Origin: Actinomycetota bacterium
GTDB taxonomy: Bacteria > Actinomycetota > Thermoleophilia > Gaiellales > Gaiellaceae
DNA length: 49,858 nt
Reading direction: 5' to 3'
Assembly: GCA_005884005.1 (NCBI GenBank)
Contig: VAWI01000062.1
Span: 1 to 49,858 of the forward strand
Each line of letters starts with the position of its first letter. The first letter of the stretch is position 1. Of the stretch, positions 21,960-30,107 are shown one piece after another. The notes beneath the pieces are model-generated. The model did no database searches. It was not told the DNA's origin and worked only from the letters and a program-made list of their open reading frames with translations. A program made the position numbers and the translations under genes.

Positions 21960-24904
21960 GCTCGCCTCACCCGGCACATCCGCCAGAGCTCGCACCAGGG
22001 CGGGCAGTCGCCGCCCTTCGGGTCGTGGCGGACGTCTCCGCCGCGGATCCGCTCGACAAAGCCACGGGCGAGCTCCTCCGCCCGCTCGACCTGACCCCAG
22101 AAGGCTTCCTCGTCGAGATAGTCGTTGCGTGAGAAGCCCGGAACGCCGTCCTCCTTGGCATCCGCGCGAAGCAGCCCTCGCGCGTCACGTTTGCCGGAGA
22201 GGGCACGGTAGATCCCGCCGAGCGGCTCGACGCCGACGAGATCGCGGAGCACGAGCATGTAGAGCGGGATCTGCAGCTTCAGCTCCGACTCGATCTGCGC
22301 CGCCGAGTGGGCGGTCTTGCCCGATTTGTAGTCCTGGACGATCCCGCGGGCGCTGAACGGGTCGAGATCGATCCGGTCGATCTTCCCGGAAAGCGTGAAC
22401 GTGCCGAGATCGAGCCCGCGCTGGAGCTCCTGCGGCGAGCGCTCGGAGCCGAACGAGACCTCGAAGCGGCGCGGCACCAGCTGCAGCTCCGAGGCGGCCT
22501 CGTCGCGCAGGAACGCCTCGAGATCGCGCAGCAGGCCCTGTTCGAGCTCGCGCCGCTGCAGATCGGTCAGCTCCATCCGAACCCCCGCCATCGCCTCCGA
22601 GAGGCACTCGCGCAGGAGCTCGAGCGCCTCGTCGAGCTGTTCCGGCCCGAGCTTCTCGACGCCGAGCCGCTTCGGGATGCCCACAAAGAACTTGTGCAGC
22701 GCGCTGTGCGCGACCTGGCCGCGTAGGCGTGGATCGACGACCTGGTCGATCGTACGCGGCCCGACCAGGCGATCCACGAACCAGATCGAGGAGCAGTCCG
22801 CGAATGTCTCCAACTCGGTGACGCCGAAGCTCGTCTTCGCGCGCAATTCCTCGAGCACGAGCGGATGCGAAAGGCGAGTCCGACGCTCGAAGGCGCCGAG
22901 CGCGCGATCGAGCTGCCGCTCCCAGCCGTTCGCCTGCGCCAGCGAGCGCGCGGCCTCCTCGTCGGCGGGAACGAGCGAGGCGAGGGCGCGCAGGCGCTCG
23001 CGGTCGGTGGGCGCTTGCTCGACCGGCCACGTGAGTGCCGAGAGAGGCCGCCGCGTCGTGGCGCGGCGCACCTCGTCCTCTGCGAACAGATCGCGAACCT
23101 CGTCCCAGAAGGGGCTCGGCTCGCGCGGCCCGCCCTCGTCATTCGCCGCCTCGCGGACGAGGTAGAGCCGCCGCGTGGCGCGCGTGCAGGCCGTGTAGAA
23201 GAGGTAGCGGTCGCGCTCGACCGGGTCCGGCTTCGCGAGCCGCGAGTGGCGCAGGCGCGAGTCGAGCTCGCGCGCCTCCTCCTCATCCAGGAACGGGGAG
23301 CTTTCGCCTCGGCGTGGCAGCGTCCCCTCCTCGAGGCCGAGGACGAACACGATCTCGTAGCGACGCGTCCGGGCGCGCAGGAGATCGACCACGTCGACGC
23401 AGCCGGCTTCCGAGGGGCCTCCCCGGATCCCGGAACACGAAGTGCGTTCCAGGGCGGACAAGATCTCGTCGGGCGTCAACGAGCCGCCAAGAGCGCGCCA
23501 GCCCTCCAACTCACCGACGAGCCGGGAGAGCGCCTCGAAGGCGCGCAGGTCCTGCCGCGAGCCCTCTCCTACCGGTGGCGAGTCGAGCCCGTGCGCTGCA
23601 CGGAGCATGAAGCGCGCGAGGTCTTGCACCGAGTCGAGCGGCGACTGAGCCTTGCGGAGGAGCTCGAGGGGCGGGAGCGGGTGGCCGTCGCGGAGCCGCA
23701 TCGTCTCCTCTTCCGTCCGGTCGCCCGCCTCGACGGCGCGGCCGCGCAGGCGTCCCTCGATCCAGTCGACGCTCGCACGCGCTAGACCCGAGTAGGGCGA
23801 ACGCAGGAAGCCGTACAGCTCGCCGCGGCCGCCGCCTTGCCAGGCGAACCGAAGCAGCGAGAGCAGTGCGCGCCCGAGCTCGGTCTGGTCGAAGCGGATC
23901 CGCCCTTCGATTGAATACGGCACCCCCAGCGAGCCCAGTGCGGTTTCGAGCGAGGCACGGTAAGGCTCGACCCGCGGACAGACGAGCGCAATCTCCTCCG
24001 GGCGGGTGCCGCCACGGATAAGCGCCAGCAGTTCCTCGGCCACGCGCTCGAGCGTGCCCCGGCGCCCCGCGCCTTCGAAGAAGCGAAGCGCGCCGTCGAT
24101 TTCAACGGCAGGCATCTTCGGGCCAAGCTCGGAGACCGTAAAAACCGCGCGCTCCAAATGCGCCAGGGCCGGGGGGCGCACGTCGGGTCGCGGCTGCAGC
24201 TCCTCGATTCGCGGCCGAGCCAGCTCGGACAGGTCGGCGGCCGTTTTCTCCAGCGACGCAAAGGCGGGGCGGCCGGGCTCGTAGGGGAGTGAGACGGTCA
24301 CCTCGGCCCGGCCGGCGAGGGCCTCCAGCAATGTCCATTGCGCACCGGTCAGGTCCTCGAAGCCATAGGCGAAAACGGGCCGCCCTGCCCACGCTTCGAG
24401 CTCACCGGCAACGCGCTCGGCGGCCTCCCTGCGCTCGAGGTCGCGATCCCACAGCCCGAGCCGGTCGAGCTCGGCCCGGTATTCGGCGTACAGTCCGGCG
24501 AGATCTCCGTCGAGCTCGCCGGGCTCGACGAGCCCCGACTCGAGCTCGCCGAGCGTCGACGAAAGCGCATCCGCGAAACCGGCGAAGCGGGCCGAGCGAG
24601 TCCAGCCGTTCAACCGCGCCCGCGCGAGTGCCCTGCGGACGATCAGTGCGCGCTGCGCGTCGGTTGCGACCGGCCGGTGCTCACCACCGTCCCTCGCCAG
24701 CCGGCGAAACAAGTCGTCGAACGTTCCGATCTGGCCGCCCAGCAACGCTCCGCAGGACGCCAGCAGCTCGCGTTCGACCCGTCCGACGTCCGACCGGTTC
24801 GGCACGATCAAAAAGGGCTCCCGGTCGAGGGCCGTGAGGTAGCGCTCCAACAGGAGGGCTACCTTGCCCGCGTTCGCAGGGCCCGCAAGCAGCGTCAGGG
24901 CCAT
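21956..24904 (-). CDS. addB: AddB-type subunit: degenerate helicase with Fe-S PD-(D/E)XK nuclease
   Basis: 982 residues. The N-terminal P-loop reads LLAGPANAGKV, with the Ser/Thr after Lys missing, so ATP use by this subunit is doubtful, as expected for an inactive AddB motor. A UvrD-like C-terminal half (VFVLGLEEGTLPRRG, LFYTACTRATRRLYLV) remains. The nuclease shows GKIDRIDLDP, VQDYKSGKT and LQIPLYML. One Cys precedes it (ETFADCSSIWF) and three close the protein (CPPWCELWRMC, C-x3-C-x5-C), consistent with a [4Fe-4S] staple. The ATG is preceded 6 nt upstream by TAGGAT. First gene of an operon with addA, nth, the 2H phosphoesterase and a coiled-coil protein. Confidence 0.88.
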   Translation of the reverse strand: MALTLLAGPANAGKVALLLERYLTALDREPFLIVPNRSDVGRVERELLASCGALLGGQIGTFDDLFRRLARDGGEHRPVATDAQRALIVRRALARARLNGWTRSARFAGFADALSSTLGELESGLVEPGELDGDLAGLYAEYRAELDRLGLWDRDLERREAAERVAGELEAWAGRPVFAYGFEDLTGAQWTLLEALAGRAEVTVSLPYEPGRPAFASLEKTAADLSELARPRIEELQPRPDVRPPALAHLERAVFTVSELGPKMPAVEIDGALRFFEGAGRRGTLERVAEELLALIRGGTRPEEIALVCPRVEPYRASLETALGSLGVPYSIEGRIRFDQTELGRALLSLLRFAWQGGGRGELYGFLRSPYSGLARASVDWIEGRLRGRAVEAGDRTEEETMRLRDGHPLPPLELLRKAQSPLDSVQDLARFMLRAAHGLDSPPVGEGSRQDLRAFEALSRLVGELEGWRALGGSLTPDEILSALERTSCSGIRGGPSEAGCVDVVDLLRARTRRYEIVFVLGLEEGTLPRRGESSPFLDEEEARELDSRLRHSRLAKPDPVERDRYLFYTACTRATRRLYLVREAANDEGGPREPSPFWDEVRDLFAEDEVRRATTRRPLSALTWPVEQAPTDRERLRALASLVPADEEAARSLAQANGWERQLDRALGAFERRTRLSHPLVLEELRAKTSFGVTELETFADCSSIWFVDRLVGPRTIDQVVDPRLRGQVAHSALHKFFVGIPKRLGVEKLGPEQLDEALELLRECLSEAMAGVRMELTDLQRRELEQGLLRDLEAFLRDEAASELQLVPRRFEVSFGSERSPQELQRGLDLGTFTLSGKIDRIDLDPFSARGIVQDYKSGKTAHSAAQIESELKLQIPLYMLVLRDLVGVEPLGGIYRALSGKRDARGLLRADAKEDGVPGFSRNDYLDEEAFWGQVERAEELARGFVERIRGGDVRHDPKGGDCPPWCELWRMCRVRRA

Positions 24905-24910
24905 CGGCCC

Positions 24911-24916
24911 ATCCTA
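24911..24916 (-). promoter_or_regulatory. -10 element TAGGAT, leaderless promoter of the addB operon
   Basis: TAGGAT ends exactly 6 nt before the ATG at 24904. No LexA-type CGAAC-N4-GTTCG box was found near it. Confidence 0.5.
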
Positions 24917-25051
24917 GTGACGCGGTCTGACGGTCTTTTGCGGTTTCTGGTTAGAGCTCCTTTCATGATGTGGCCTCGTCGCCGGGGTGCGCTGGGCGGT
25001 GGCTGGCAAGGACGCAGGGAGCGTTCGTATCGAACAAATACGGGACTGAGG

Positions 25052-25068
25052 ACGCCGCCAGGCGGCGT
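25052..25068 (-). terminator. Hairpin after the zinc-ribbon gene
   Basis: ACGCCGCC and GGCGGCGT form an 8-bp perfect stem around a single base, about 70 nt past the stop of the gene at 25137. There is no T run. The rest of 24917-25136 shows only an inverted repeat GTTCG-TAT-CGAAC at 25023-25035. Confidence 0.4.
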
Positions 25069-25136
25069 TCAGCGGGCCCGGCGGCTCAGCGCTTCATCGT
25101 GAAAGGGGCTCTTACAGCGAGAGGAACGTCAGCGCA

Positions 25137-25334
25137 CTACGCGGCAACCGACTTCGGGCGGCGCCCGCGTCGTGCCGCCGCATGACCTGGCATCCCACCG
25201 GCGCAGTTGTCGCACAGATCGGCCTGCTTCGAGCCGCGGCGCGCGTCGGAATAGTTGATCCGCATCGACGCGCCCTTACCTTCGTCGATTTCGTTGCCAC
25301 AGTTGTCACAGACGAGCACCGTCTTTCGAGCCAC
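25137..25334 (-). CDS. Zinc-ribbon Lsr2-like protein with AT-hook tail
   Basis: 65 residues from GTG 25334, with AAGGAGG 7 nt upstream. Two CDNC knuckles (Cys9/12 and Cys41/44) form a probable zinc ribbon around a basic strand pair (MRINYSDARRGSK). The tail ARRGRRPKS resembles an AT-hook. The Cys-less paralog at 3736-3930 aligns end to end with it. Inference: a small nucleoid or DNA-binding protein; zinc binding is predicted from the Cys pairs, not proven. It follows topoisomerase IB by 59 bp on the same strand but has its own strong ribosome site. Confidence 0.75.
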   Translation of the reverse strand: MARKTVLVCDNCGNEIDEGKGASMRINYSDARRGSKQADLCDNCAGGMPGHAAARRGRRPKSVAA

Positions 25335-25393
25335 GTTTCGTCCTCCTTTTCGTCGCGGTAGCGATCACCCCCAGCCGAGATCCGAACGCAATT

Positions 25394-26407
25394 CTACGCA
25401 GCTTTGCGAGCGCTACGTATTCGCCACGACCGCAGCAAGCTGACAAGTGCCTGTTCTTCGAGATCCAGACCCGTCTCACGCGCTCTGACGATGCGCAAAT
25501 GCCGCGGGCGGAAATCGTCCAGCGTTCGTCCGTCCAGATACTGGTCGACCACGGCTGGGCTGACATAGGAAGCCCGCGCGACCGCCGGTGTATTGCCAAG
25601 CCGCTCGCCGACGGTTCTCATCACTGCTGCCACCGTTCGCTTCGCTTCGGTCTCGGTCTTCACCGGAGGGCGTTCGGCAAGCGCGACCGCTGCGATCAGC
25701 GTCCCGCCCCAGGTGCGGAAATCCTTGGCTGTGAATTCCTCGCCCATGAACTCGGCGATGTAGTCGTTCAGCCTGCGGGCGGTGAGGTTGTAGATCTCGT
25801 CGTCCAGGCGGTAGCGAAAAAGCCGTCCGCCCCGCGTTTCCAACAACTCGCGCATCGCCTGGGCGAGCTCAGAATCGACGACTGCCGTCCGAACCCAGAT
25901 GCGGTGCTTGGCACGAAAGCGGAACGCGATCCGGCTGCCGCGGACCTTGACGTGGCTTTTTCGAAGAGTCGTGATTCCGAAGGTCTTGTTCGCCCTCGTG
26001 TAGCGGTCATCACCGACCCGAAACCAGCCGAGATTGATCAGCCGCACGGCGACCGCGCACGTCCATTCCGGCGACATAGGCTCGATCTCCATGTGCTCCG
26101 ACATCGCCTCGCGAAATGCGGGGAGCGCGTCGGCGAAGCGCACGAGCTTGGCGAACTTCGCCGCCTCTTGGGCTGCGCGGTAATCGTCGTGGTACAGGTA
26201 CTGCCTGCGGCCGGCGGCGTCGACGCCGGTGGCCTGCAGCTTCGCGCCCGGCCGGGGCGAGATCCTGACGTCTTTCCAGGCGGGCGGGATCGCCAGCGCC
26301 TGGATACGCTCGAGCTTCGCGGGGTCGGTGATTCGCCTGCCGCGCCCGTCGAGATACCGGAAATGGCGTCGCGAGCCGACCCGTGTCCACCCTCCTTTCC
26401 TCGCCAC
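25394..26407 (-). CDS. DNA topoisomerase IB (poxvirus-like)
   Basis: 337 residues, the size of bacterial TopIB. It relaxes supercoils by a 3'-phosphotyrosyl intermediate, without ATP. The N-terminal domain covers residues 1-80. The catalytic domain has RVGDDRYTRANKTFGITTLRKSHV and KDFRTWGGTLIAA with the active-site Arg and His/Thr cluster, and the nucleophile Tyr281 in VARASYVSPAV. The GTG start has no strong ribosome site. It is divergent from the isocitrate-dehydrogenase-family gene, 56 bp away. The C-terminal tail is basic. Confidence 0.92.
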   Translation of the reverse strand: MARKGGWTRVGSRRHFRYLDGRGRRITDPAKLERIQALAIPPAWKDVRISPRPGAKLQATGVDAAGRRQYLYHDDYRAAQEAAKFAKLVRFADALPAFREAMSEHMEIEPMSPEWTCAVAVRLINLGWFRVGDDRYTRANKTFGITTLRKSHVKVRGSRIAFRFRAKHRIWVRTAVVDSELAQAMRELLETRGGRLFRYRLDDEIYNLTARRLNDYIAEFMGEEFTAKDFRTWGGTLIAAVALAERPPVKTETEAKRTVAAVMRTVGERLGNTPAVARASYVSPAVVDQYLDGRTLDDFRPRHLRIVRARETGLDLEEQALVSLLRSWRIRSARKAA

Positions 26408-26449
26408 GGTGGCCGTGATGCCCTCGGGAACGCGCCCTAATCACACAAC

Positions 26450-26455
26450 TAGAAT
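26450..26455 (+). promoter_or_regulatory. -10 element TAGAAT, leaderless promoter of the IDH-family gene
   Basis: TAGAAT ends 8 nt before the ATG at 26464. GGAAC about 20 nt further upstream could be a -35 but is not convincing. Confidence 0.45.
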
Positions 26456-26463
26456 CGCCCGCC

Positions 26464-27534
26464 ATGGATACGAAGCGAATCGTGGTGCTCGAGGGCGACG
26501 AGACGGGTCAGGAGCTCCTCGAGCAGGCGATTCGCGTTCTCGCGCCGGACGTAATCGGTCTCGAGCTCGAGCTCGCGCGCTTCGACCTCTCCTTGGAGTC
26601 GCGGCGGGCGTCGAACAACACGGTCGTCTACAAGACGGCTGTGGCTCTCAAGGAGGCGGGGCTCGGTCTGAAGGCGGCCACGATCACGCCCGAAGGCGCC
26701 GACGACGTCGGTTCGCCCAACCGCATCCTGCGTGAGGAGATCGGCGGCACGGTGATCGTTCGCACGGGCAGGCGGATTCCCGGGGTGCCTCCGCTCGGCG
26801 GCGTCCATGCGCCGATCTCGGTCGTCCGAATGGCGGTCGGCGGCGCCTACGGCGCGAAGGAGTGGCGCGAGGGAGAGGGCGACGACGAGGCGGCTTTCCG
26901 AACCGAGCGGATCGAGCGCTCGGTTTGCCGCGCGGTCGCCGAATTCGGTTTCCAGCTGGCTGAGCGGATGGACGCCAAGGTTTTCGGCGGGCCGAAGTAC
27001 ACCGTCAGCCCCGTCTACGAGGGGATGCTGAAGGAGGAGATGGACGCCGCGGCCGAGCGGCACTCCGCCGTTCGCTACGAACCGCAGTTGATCGACGCGA
27101 CCTTCGCGCTACTGCTGTCGACGAGCGGCGACCCGCTCGTGATCCCGTCGCTGAACCGGGACGGCGACATCCTCTCCGACCTCGTGCTGCCGCTGTTCGG
27201 CTCGATCGCGGGGTCCGAGTCGATGCTGATCGCACTGGACGAGAAGCTCGAGCCGCGGACGGTGATGGCCGAGGCGGCGCATGGAACGGCTCCTTCGCTC
27301 CGGGGCAAGGACGTAGCGAACCCGATGGCGATGATCCTCGCCGGCGCGGCGCTGCTGGGGTACGGCGACGAGAAGGCCCAGCAGGCCGCCCGCGCGATCC
27401 GCGAGGCCTGCTTGGAAGCGGTCGCAGACGGCACCCGCACCGCCGACCTCGGCGGCCACGCGGGCACGAGTGAGTTCACCGACGAGGTCATTCGCCGCAC
27501 CCGCCAGAAGCTGGAGGTCTGGGCCGCGCTTTAA
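26464..27534 (+). CDS. Isocitrate/isopropylmalate dehydrogenase family, probably isocitrate dehydrogenase
   Basis: 356 residues. Decarboxylating NAD(P) dehydrogenase fold. The N-terminus LEGDETGQELLEQAI corresponds to the GDGIGPE of the family, with a variant centre. SPNRILREEIGGTVIVR gives the S-x-N-x3-R-x9-R pattern of isocitrate binding. DGDILSD carries metal-binding Asp, and EAAHGTAPSLRGKDVANPMAM is the coenzyme region. The S/N/R set argues for isocitrate over isopropylmalate, but coenzyme choice is open. The transcript probably ends at the twin hairpins right after the stop. Confidence 0.85.
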   Translation: MDTKRIVVLEGDETGQELLEQAIRVLAPDVIGLELELARFDLSLESRRASNNTVVYKTAVALKEAGLGLKAATITPEGADDVGSPNRILREEIGGTVIVRTGRRIPGVPPLGGVHAPISVVRMAVGGAYGAKEWREGEGDDEAAFRTERIERSVCRAVAEFGFQLAERMDAKVFGGPKYTVSPVYEGMLKEEMDAAAERHSAVRYEPQLIDATFALLLSTSGDPLVIPSLNRDGDILSDLVLPLFGSIAGSESMLIALDEKLEPRTVMAEAAHGTAPSLRGKDVANPMAMILAGAALLGYGDEKAQQAARAIREACLEAVADGTRTADLGGHAGTSEFTDEVIRRTRQKLEVWAAL

Positions 27535-27536
27535 GC

Positions 27537-27606
27537 CGTGGGGGAAACCATGTTTCCCCCACGAGCCCCCTTCTTTTAGCGCGGGGGAAACCATGTTTCC
27601 CCCGCG
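27537..27606 (+). terminator. Twin tandem hairpins with compensatory base change
   Basis: Two 27-nt hairpins, 27537-27563 and 27580-27606, each have an 11-bp stem and the loop CCATG, and are followed by AGCCCCCTTC; the repeat period is 43. The stems are CGTGGGGGAAA and CGCGGGGGAAA, with the partner strand changed to match (ACG to GCG). They begin 3 nt after the stop of the IDH-family gene and probably terminate it. Confidence 0.65.
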
Positions 27607-27840
27607 AGCCCCCTTCGTCTTGGCCGCGTCCGGGCCAATGTTGCCCTGGCTCCCGCCGGGCGAAGCCCGGCTCCGCCCGCAAGTGTCAGCTACGACCCTT
27701 CGAGGCAGGCTCATCGCGAATCGCTCCTGGATGGAGCCCGGTCACGAAGCAAGAAGTTCGTAACAGTCTGTTACTTGCATACGAGGCCGCAAACCTCAAT
27801 CGCTCCTTGGCTCGACCGCAAATATCCTTGTAACAGTCTG
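27607..27840. other. Non-coding stretch with two copies of a 15-bp palindrome
   Basis: No gene seen between the twin hairpins and the macrodomain stop. GTAACAGTCTGTTAC occurs at 27760-27774 and 27830-27844; the second copy contains the macrodomain stop codon. Confidence 0.5.
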
Positions 27841-27844
27841 TTAC
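27760..27844. repeat. Paired palindrome element, locus 1
   Basis: Two identical GTAACAGTCTGTTAC palindromes with starts 70 nt apart. The right copy supplies the TAA stop of the macrodomain gene on the minus strand. The same palindrome pair recurs at 47746-47853. Confidence 0.7.
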
Positions 27845-28341
27845 TTGGCTTCGGCCAGGGCGCGCTCGAAGGCGTCGAGGTGGCTTTGGCTGAAGAGGAC
27901 GAAGCGAATGAGCTCGACCGGTGGACGGTGGGCCCCGCGTACCGCGGCCACTGCGACCGGCGCGGCCAGGTCGACCGGATAGCCGTAGACGCCTGTCGAG
28001 ATCGCCGGGAACGCGATGCTCGTGCAGCCGAGCTCCGCTGCCACTTCGATCGCCCGCCGGTGGCAGGATGCGAGCAGCTCGGCCTCAGCGGCTTTCCCTC
28101 CTCGCCAGACCGGACCGACGGTGTGGATCACCTGCCGGGCCGGCAGCCGGCCTGCAGTGGTCGGCTTGGCGTCGCCGGTGGCGCAGCCGCCCAGCAGGCG
28201 GCACTCGGCGAGGATCTCAGGCCCGCCCGCGCGGTGAATCGCAGCGTCGACGCCGCCACCGCCGAGCAAGCTCGAGTTTGCCGCGTTGACGATTGCGTCG
28301 ACTACTTGCTCGGTGATGTCGCCGCGTACAGCCTCGATCAC
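27841..28341 (-). CDS. Macrodomain protein (ADP-ribose binding/hydrolase, YmdB-like)
   Basis: 166 residues, a single macrodomain. [32 protein letters not shown] (read as two adjoining motifs) is the canonical ADP-ribose pocket, with the catalytic-type NAAN and the GGGGV loop. VIHTVGPVW and [13 protein letters not shown] complete the site. Members remove ADP-ribose from proteins or deacetylate O-acetyl-ADP-ribose. The last gene of a five-gene minus-strand run, 12 bp behind the HD-GYP gene. TAGCGT lies 9 nt before the GTG start. The stop codon is part of a palindromic repeat. Confidence 0.93.
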   Translation of the reverse strand: MIEAVRGDITEQVVDAIVNAANSSLLGGGGVDAAIHRAGGPEILAECRLLGGCATGDAKPTTAGRLPARQVIHTVGPVWRGGKAAEAELLASCHRRAIEVAAELGCTSIAFPAISTGVYGYPVDLAAPVAVAAVRGAHRPPVELIRFVLFSQSHLDAFERALAEAK

Positions 28342-28350
28342 AGAGGGCGA

Positions 28351-28356
28351 ACGCTA
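28351..28356 (-). promoter_or_regulatory. -10 element TAGCGT upstream of the macrodomain gene
   Basis: TAGCGT ends 9 nt before the GTG at 28341 and overlaps the HD-GYP stop. Confidence 0.35.
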
Positions 28357-28926
28357 GCCCTCAGCGGCAAGCAGCCGCGCCGGCGCGGCGCGGCAGAGCT
28401 CGATGAAGACGCCGGCGACGACAGGATCGAATTGGCTCCCCGCGCAGCGATGGATCTCGGCCAGGGCCTCGCTCGCGGGCAACGGCGGCCCATACGGCCG
28501 CGGTGATGTCATCGCGTCGAAGGCGTCGGCGACGGCGAGAACCCGCGCCTCGAGCGGAATCGCATCGCCGCGGCGCCGGGAGGGATACCCGCCGCCGTCC
28601 CAGTGCTCGTGGTGGAAGAGCACATACGGGATCGCGAAGCGGAAGTCGGGTTGTCTCGCGAGAATTCTCATTCCCGCCGCTGGATGGCGCCGGATCGCCG
28701 CAAATTCGGCTTCACTCAACCGCTCGGCCTTGCCCCAGACCGAGTCGGCAACGGCGAGCTTGCCGACGTCGTGCAGAAGCGCCCCAATGCGTAGACGCCG
28801 GATCCGTCCGGCACCCCAGCCGAGGCGAAGCGCAATAGCCTCGGCAAGCCGGCTGACGCGCGAGCCGTGGCCCTCCATGTAGGGACGAGCATCGATCGCC
28901 TCGCAGAGCCCCGCCAACATCGCCAC
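28354..28926 (-). CDS. HD-GYP domain protein
   Basis: 190 residues, a free-standing HD-GYP domain. GHGSRVSRLAEAIA is followed by the metal-binding ALLHDVGKLAV, then RRHPAAGMRIL, HHEHWDGGGYP (the HHExxDGxGYP signature) and VADAFDAM. Such domains hydrolyse cyclic di-GMP or related dinucleotides; without a receiver or sensor domain the input is unknown. GTG 28926 or ATG 28920 may be used. It lies 41 bp after DedA and 12 bp before the macrodomain gene. Confidence 0.9.
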   Translation of the reverse strand: MAMLAGLCEAIDARPYMEGHGSRVSRLAEAIALRLGWGAGRIRRLRIGALLHDVGKLAVADSVWGKAERLSEAEFAAIRRHPAAGMRILARQPDFRFAIPYVLFHHEHWDGGGYPSRRRGDAIPLEARVLAVADAFDAMTSPRPYGPPLPASEALAEIHRCAGSQFDPVVAGVFIELCRAAPARLLAAEG

Positions 28927-28967
28927 GGCTCACACAATTCAAGCCGCGGCGCCCGAACCCTCCTCCG

Positions 28968-29564
28968 TCATGCCTCCGATTCGGCCCCAAGCATCCGGCG
29001 GCGAATGAAGCGGAAGACAAGCGCGCCCAGGATGAGCAGAACGACGATCGCGGCACCGGCGATCAGCCCGTAGCGCCCGATCGCCGCGGCGGCTGCATGG
29101 CCCGCGTAGAACGCGACGAGGCCGACCCCGACCGCCCAGACGATTCCGCCTGCGGCGTTCCAGAGGACGAAGAGCCACCAGTGCATCTTGCTTATCCCCG
29201 CCAGCCAGGCCGCGGTCACGCGCAGGACGGCGATGAAGCGCGCGAGGAAGATCGTCTTTCCGCCGTGACGCTTGAAGAAGCGCTCCGACCACGGAAGGAC
29301 CCGCGAGGCGTGACGCTCCAAGAACTCCCAGCGCTCCAACAGCTTCCGCCCACCGAGCCGGCCGGCCCAATAGCCGATGTTGTCGCCGACGATTGCCGCC
29401 GTGGCGGCGACTGCGATCACGGCAACAATGTTCAGGTCCCCCTGGGACGCGAGGACGCCGGCCGTGACAAGCGCCGTCTCGCCGGGCAGCGGGATGCCCG
29501 CGGACTCCATCGCGATCAGCAGGAAGAGAACGACCAGCCCGTAGCTCTGGACGAGCGACTGCAT
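28968..29564 (-). CDS. DedA family membrane protein
   Basis: 198 residues with four to six membrane segments. Family hallmarks are ESAGIPLPGETALVTAGVLA at the N-terminus, GDNIGYWAGRLGG, and the re-entrant FLARFIAVLRVTAAWLAGISKM with the conserved Arg. Members act as lipid (undecaprenyl phosphate or phospholipid) transporters or scramblases. TAGACT lies 6 nt before the ATG, so it can be transcribed apart from GGT and GNAT upstream. Confidence 0.92.
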   Translation of the reverse strand: MQSLVQSYGLVVLFLLIAMESAGIPLPGETALVTAGVLASQGDLNIVAVIAVAATAAIVGDNIGYWAGRLGGRKLLERWEFLERHASRVLPWSERFFKRHGGKTIFLARFIAVLRVTAAWLAGISKMHWWLFVLWNAAGGIVWAVGVGLVAFYAGHAAAAAIGRYGLIAGAAIVVLLILGALVFRFIRRRMLGAESEA

Positions 29565-29570
29565 CGTTCC

Positions 29571-29576
29571 AGTCTA
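29571..29576 (-). promoter_or_regulatory. -10 element TAGACT, leaderless promoter of dedA-like gene
   Basis: TAGACT ends exactly 6 nt before the ATG at 29564. Confidence 0.48.
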
Positions 29577-29600
29577 GGCGCGGCCTCGCGGGCGCCTTCC

Positions 29601-30107
29601 TTAGTTCAGCCGGTACGCCATCAGCATTGCGTCAACGGGACGGCCACCGCGGCGGAAGTGGTCGCGCCGCAGGCCCTCGCGCTCGAAGCCGAACTGTTCA
29701 TAAAGCTTGATTGCAGGCTCGTTGTGCGGGAACACGTGCAGCTCGAGCTTTTCGATTCCGGTCTCACGGGCCCATTCGACCGCCTGCTCGAGCAGCGACC
29801 TCCCGATCCCGCGGCGCCGGTGACCGGCGGCGACCATCAAGCCCAGATCGGCGACATGAGGGCTCGCGGGGTGCGAGTCGCGTGCCAGCGAGAGGCGCGC
29901 GACAATGCCGTGCTCGTTCTCGGCGACGAAGACCGCCGCGTGCGGCGAGCGCCGAACCGCCCGCAGGTAGCGGCGCTCGTCTCCGACGTTGCGCCAGTCG
30001 CCCTCGGTGATCAGCCAGGCCTCGGGCTCCGAGCTGACCGCACGCCCGAGCTCGACCAGCGCCGCGGCATCGGCCGGTGTCGCACGCCTGATGATGTAAC
30101 CGGTCAC
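29601..30107 (-). CDS. GNAT family N-acetyltransferase
   Basis: 168 residues from GTG 30107, which overlaps the GGT stop as GTGA; the longer frame is rejected. The GNAT fold is clear: YIIRRATPADAAALVEL, then the acetyl-CoA loop LGLMVAAGHRRRGIGRSLLEQAVEWA (V-x-x-x-x-R-x-x-G-x-G pattern), ending with LELHVFPHNEPAIKLYEQFGFEREG. The C-terminal RRGGRPVDAMLMAYRL is like RimI/amine acetyltransferases. The acceptor is unknown; coupling to GGT suggests amino-acid or peptide chemistry, which is inference. Confidence 0.9.
   Translation of the reverse strand: MTGYIIRRATPADAAALVELGRAVSSEPEAWLITEGDWRNVGDERRYLRAVRRSPHAAVFVAENEHGIVARLSLARDSHPASPHVADLGLMVAAGHRRRGIGRSLLEQAVEWARETGIEKLELHVFPHNEPAIKLYEQFGFEREGLRRDHFRRGGRPVDAMLMAYRLN

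Noticed and set aside
20097..22094. A 665-codon open frame antisense to addA
   Set aside because: Shadow of addA; no recognisable domain and no initiation signal.
25023..25035. GTTCG-TAT-CGAAC upstream of addB as an SOS box
   Set aside because: The actinobacterial LexA box is CGAAC-N4-GTTCG; here the arms are in the opposite order and the spacer is 3 nt.
27760..27844. CRISPR-like array (identical repeats with spacers)
   Set aside because: Only two copies per locus, 15-bp perfect palindromes, unequal spacers (55 and 78 nt), and no cas genes.
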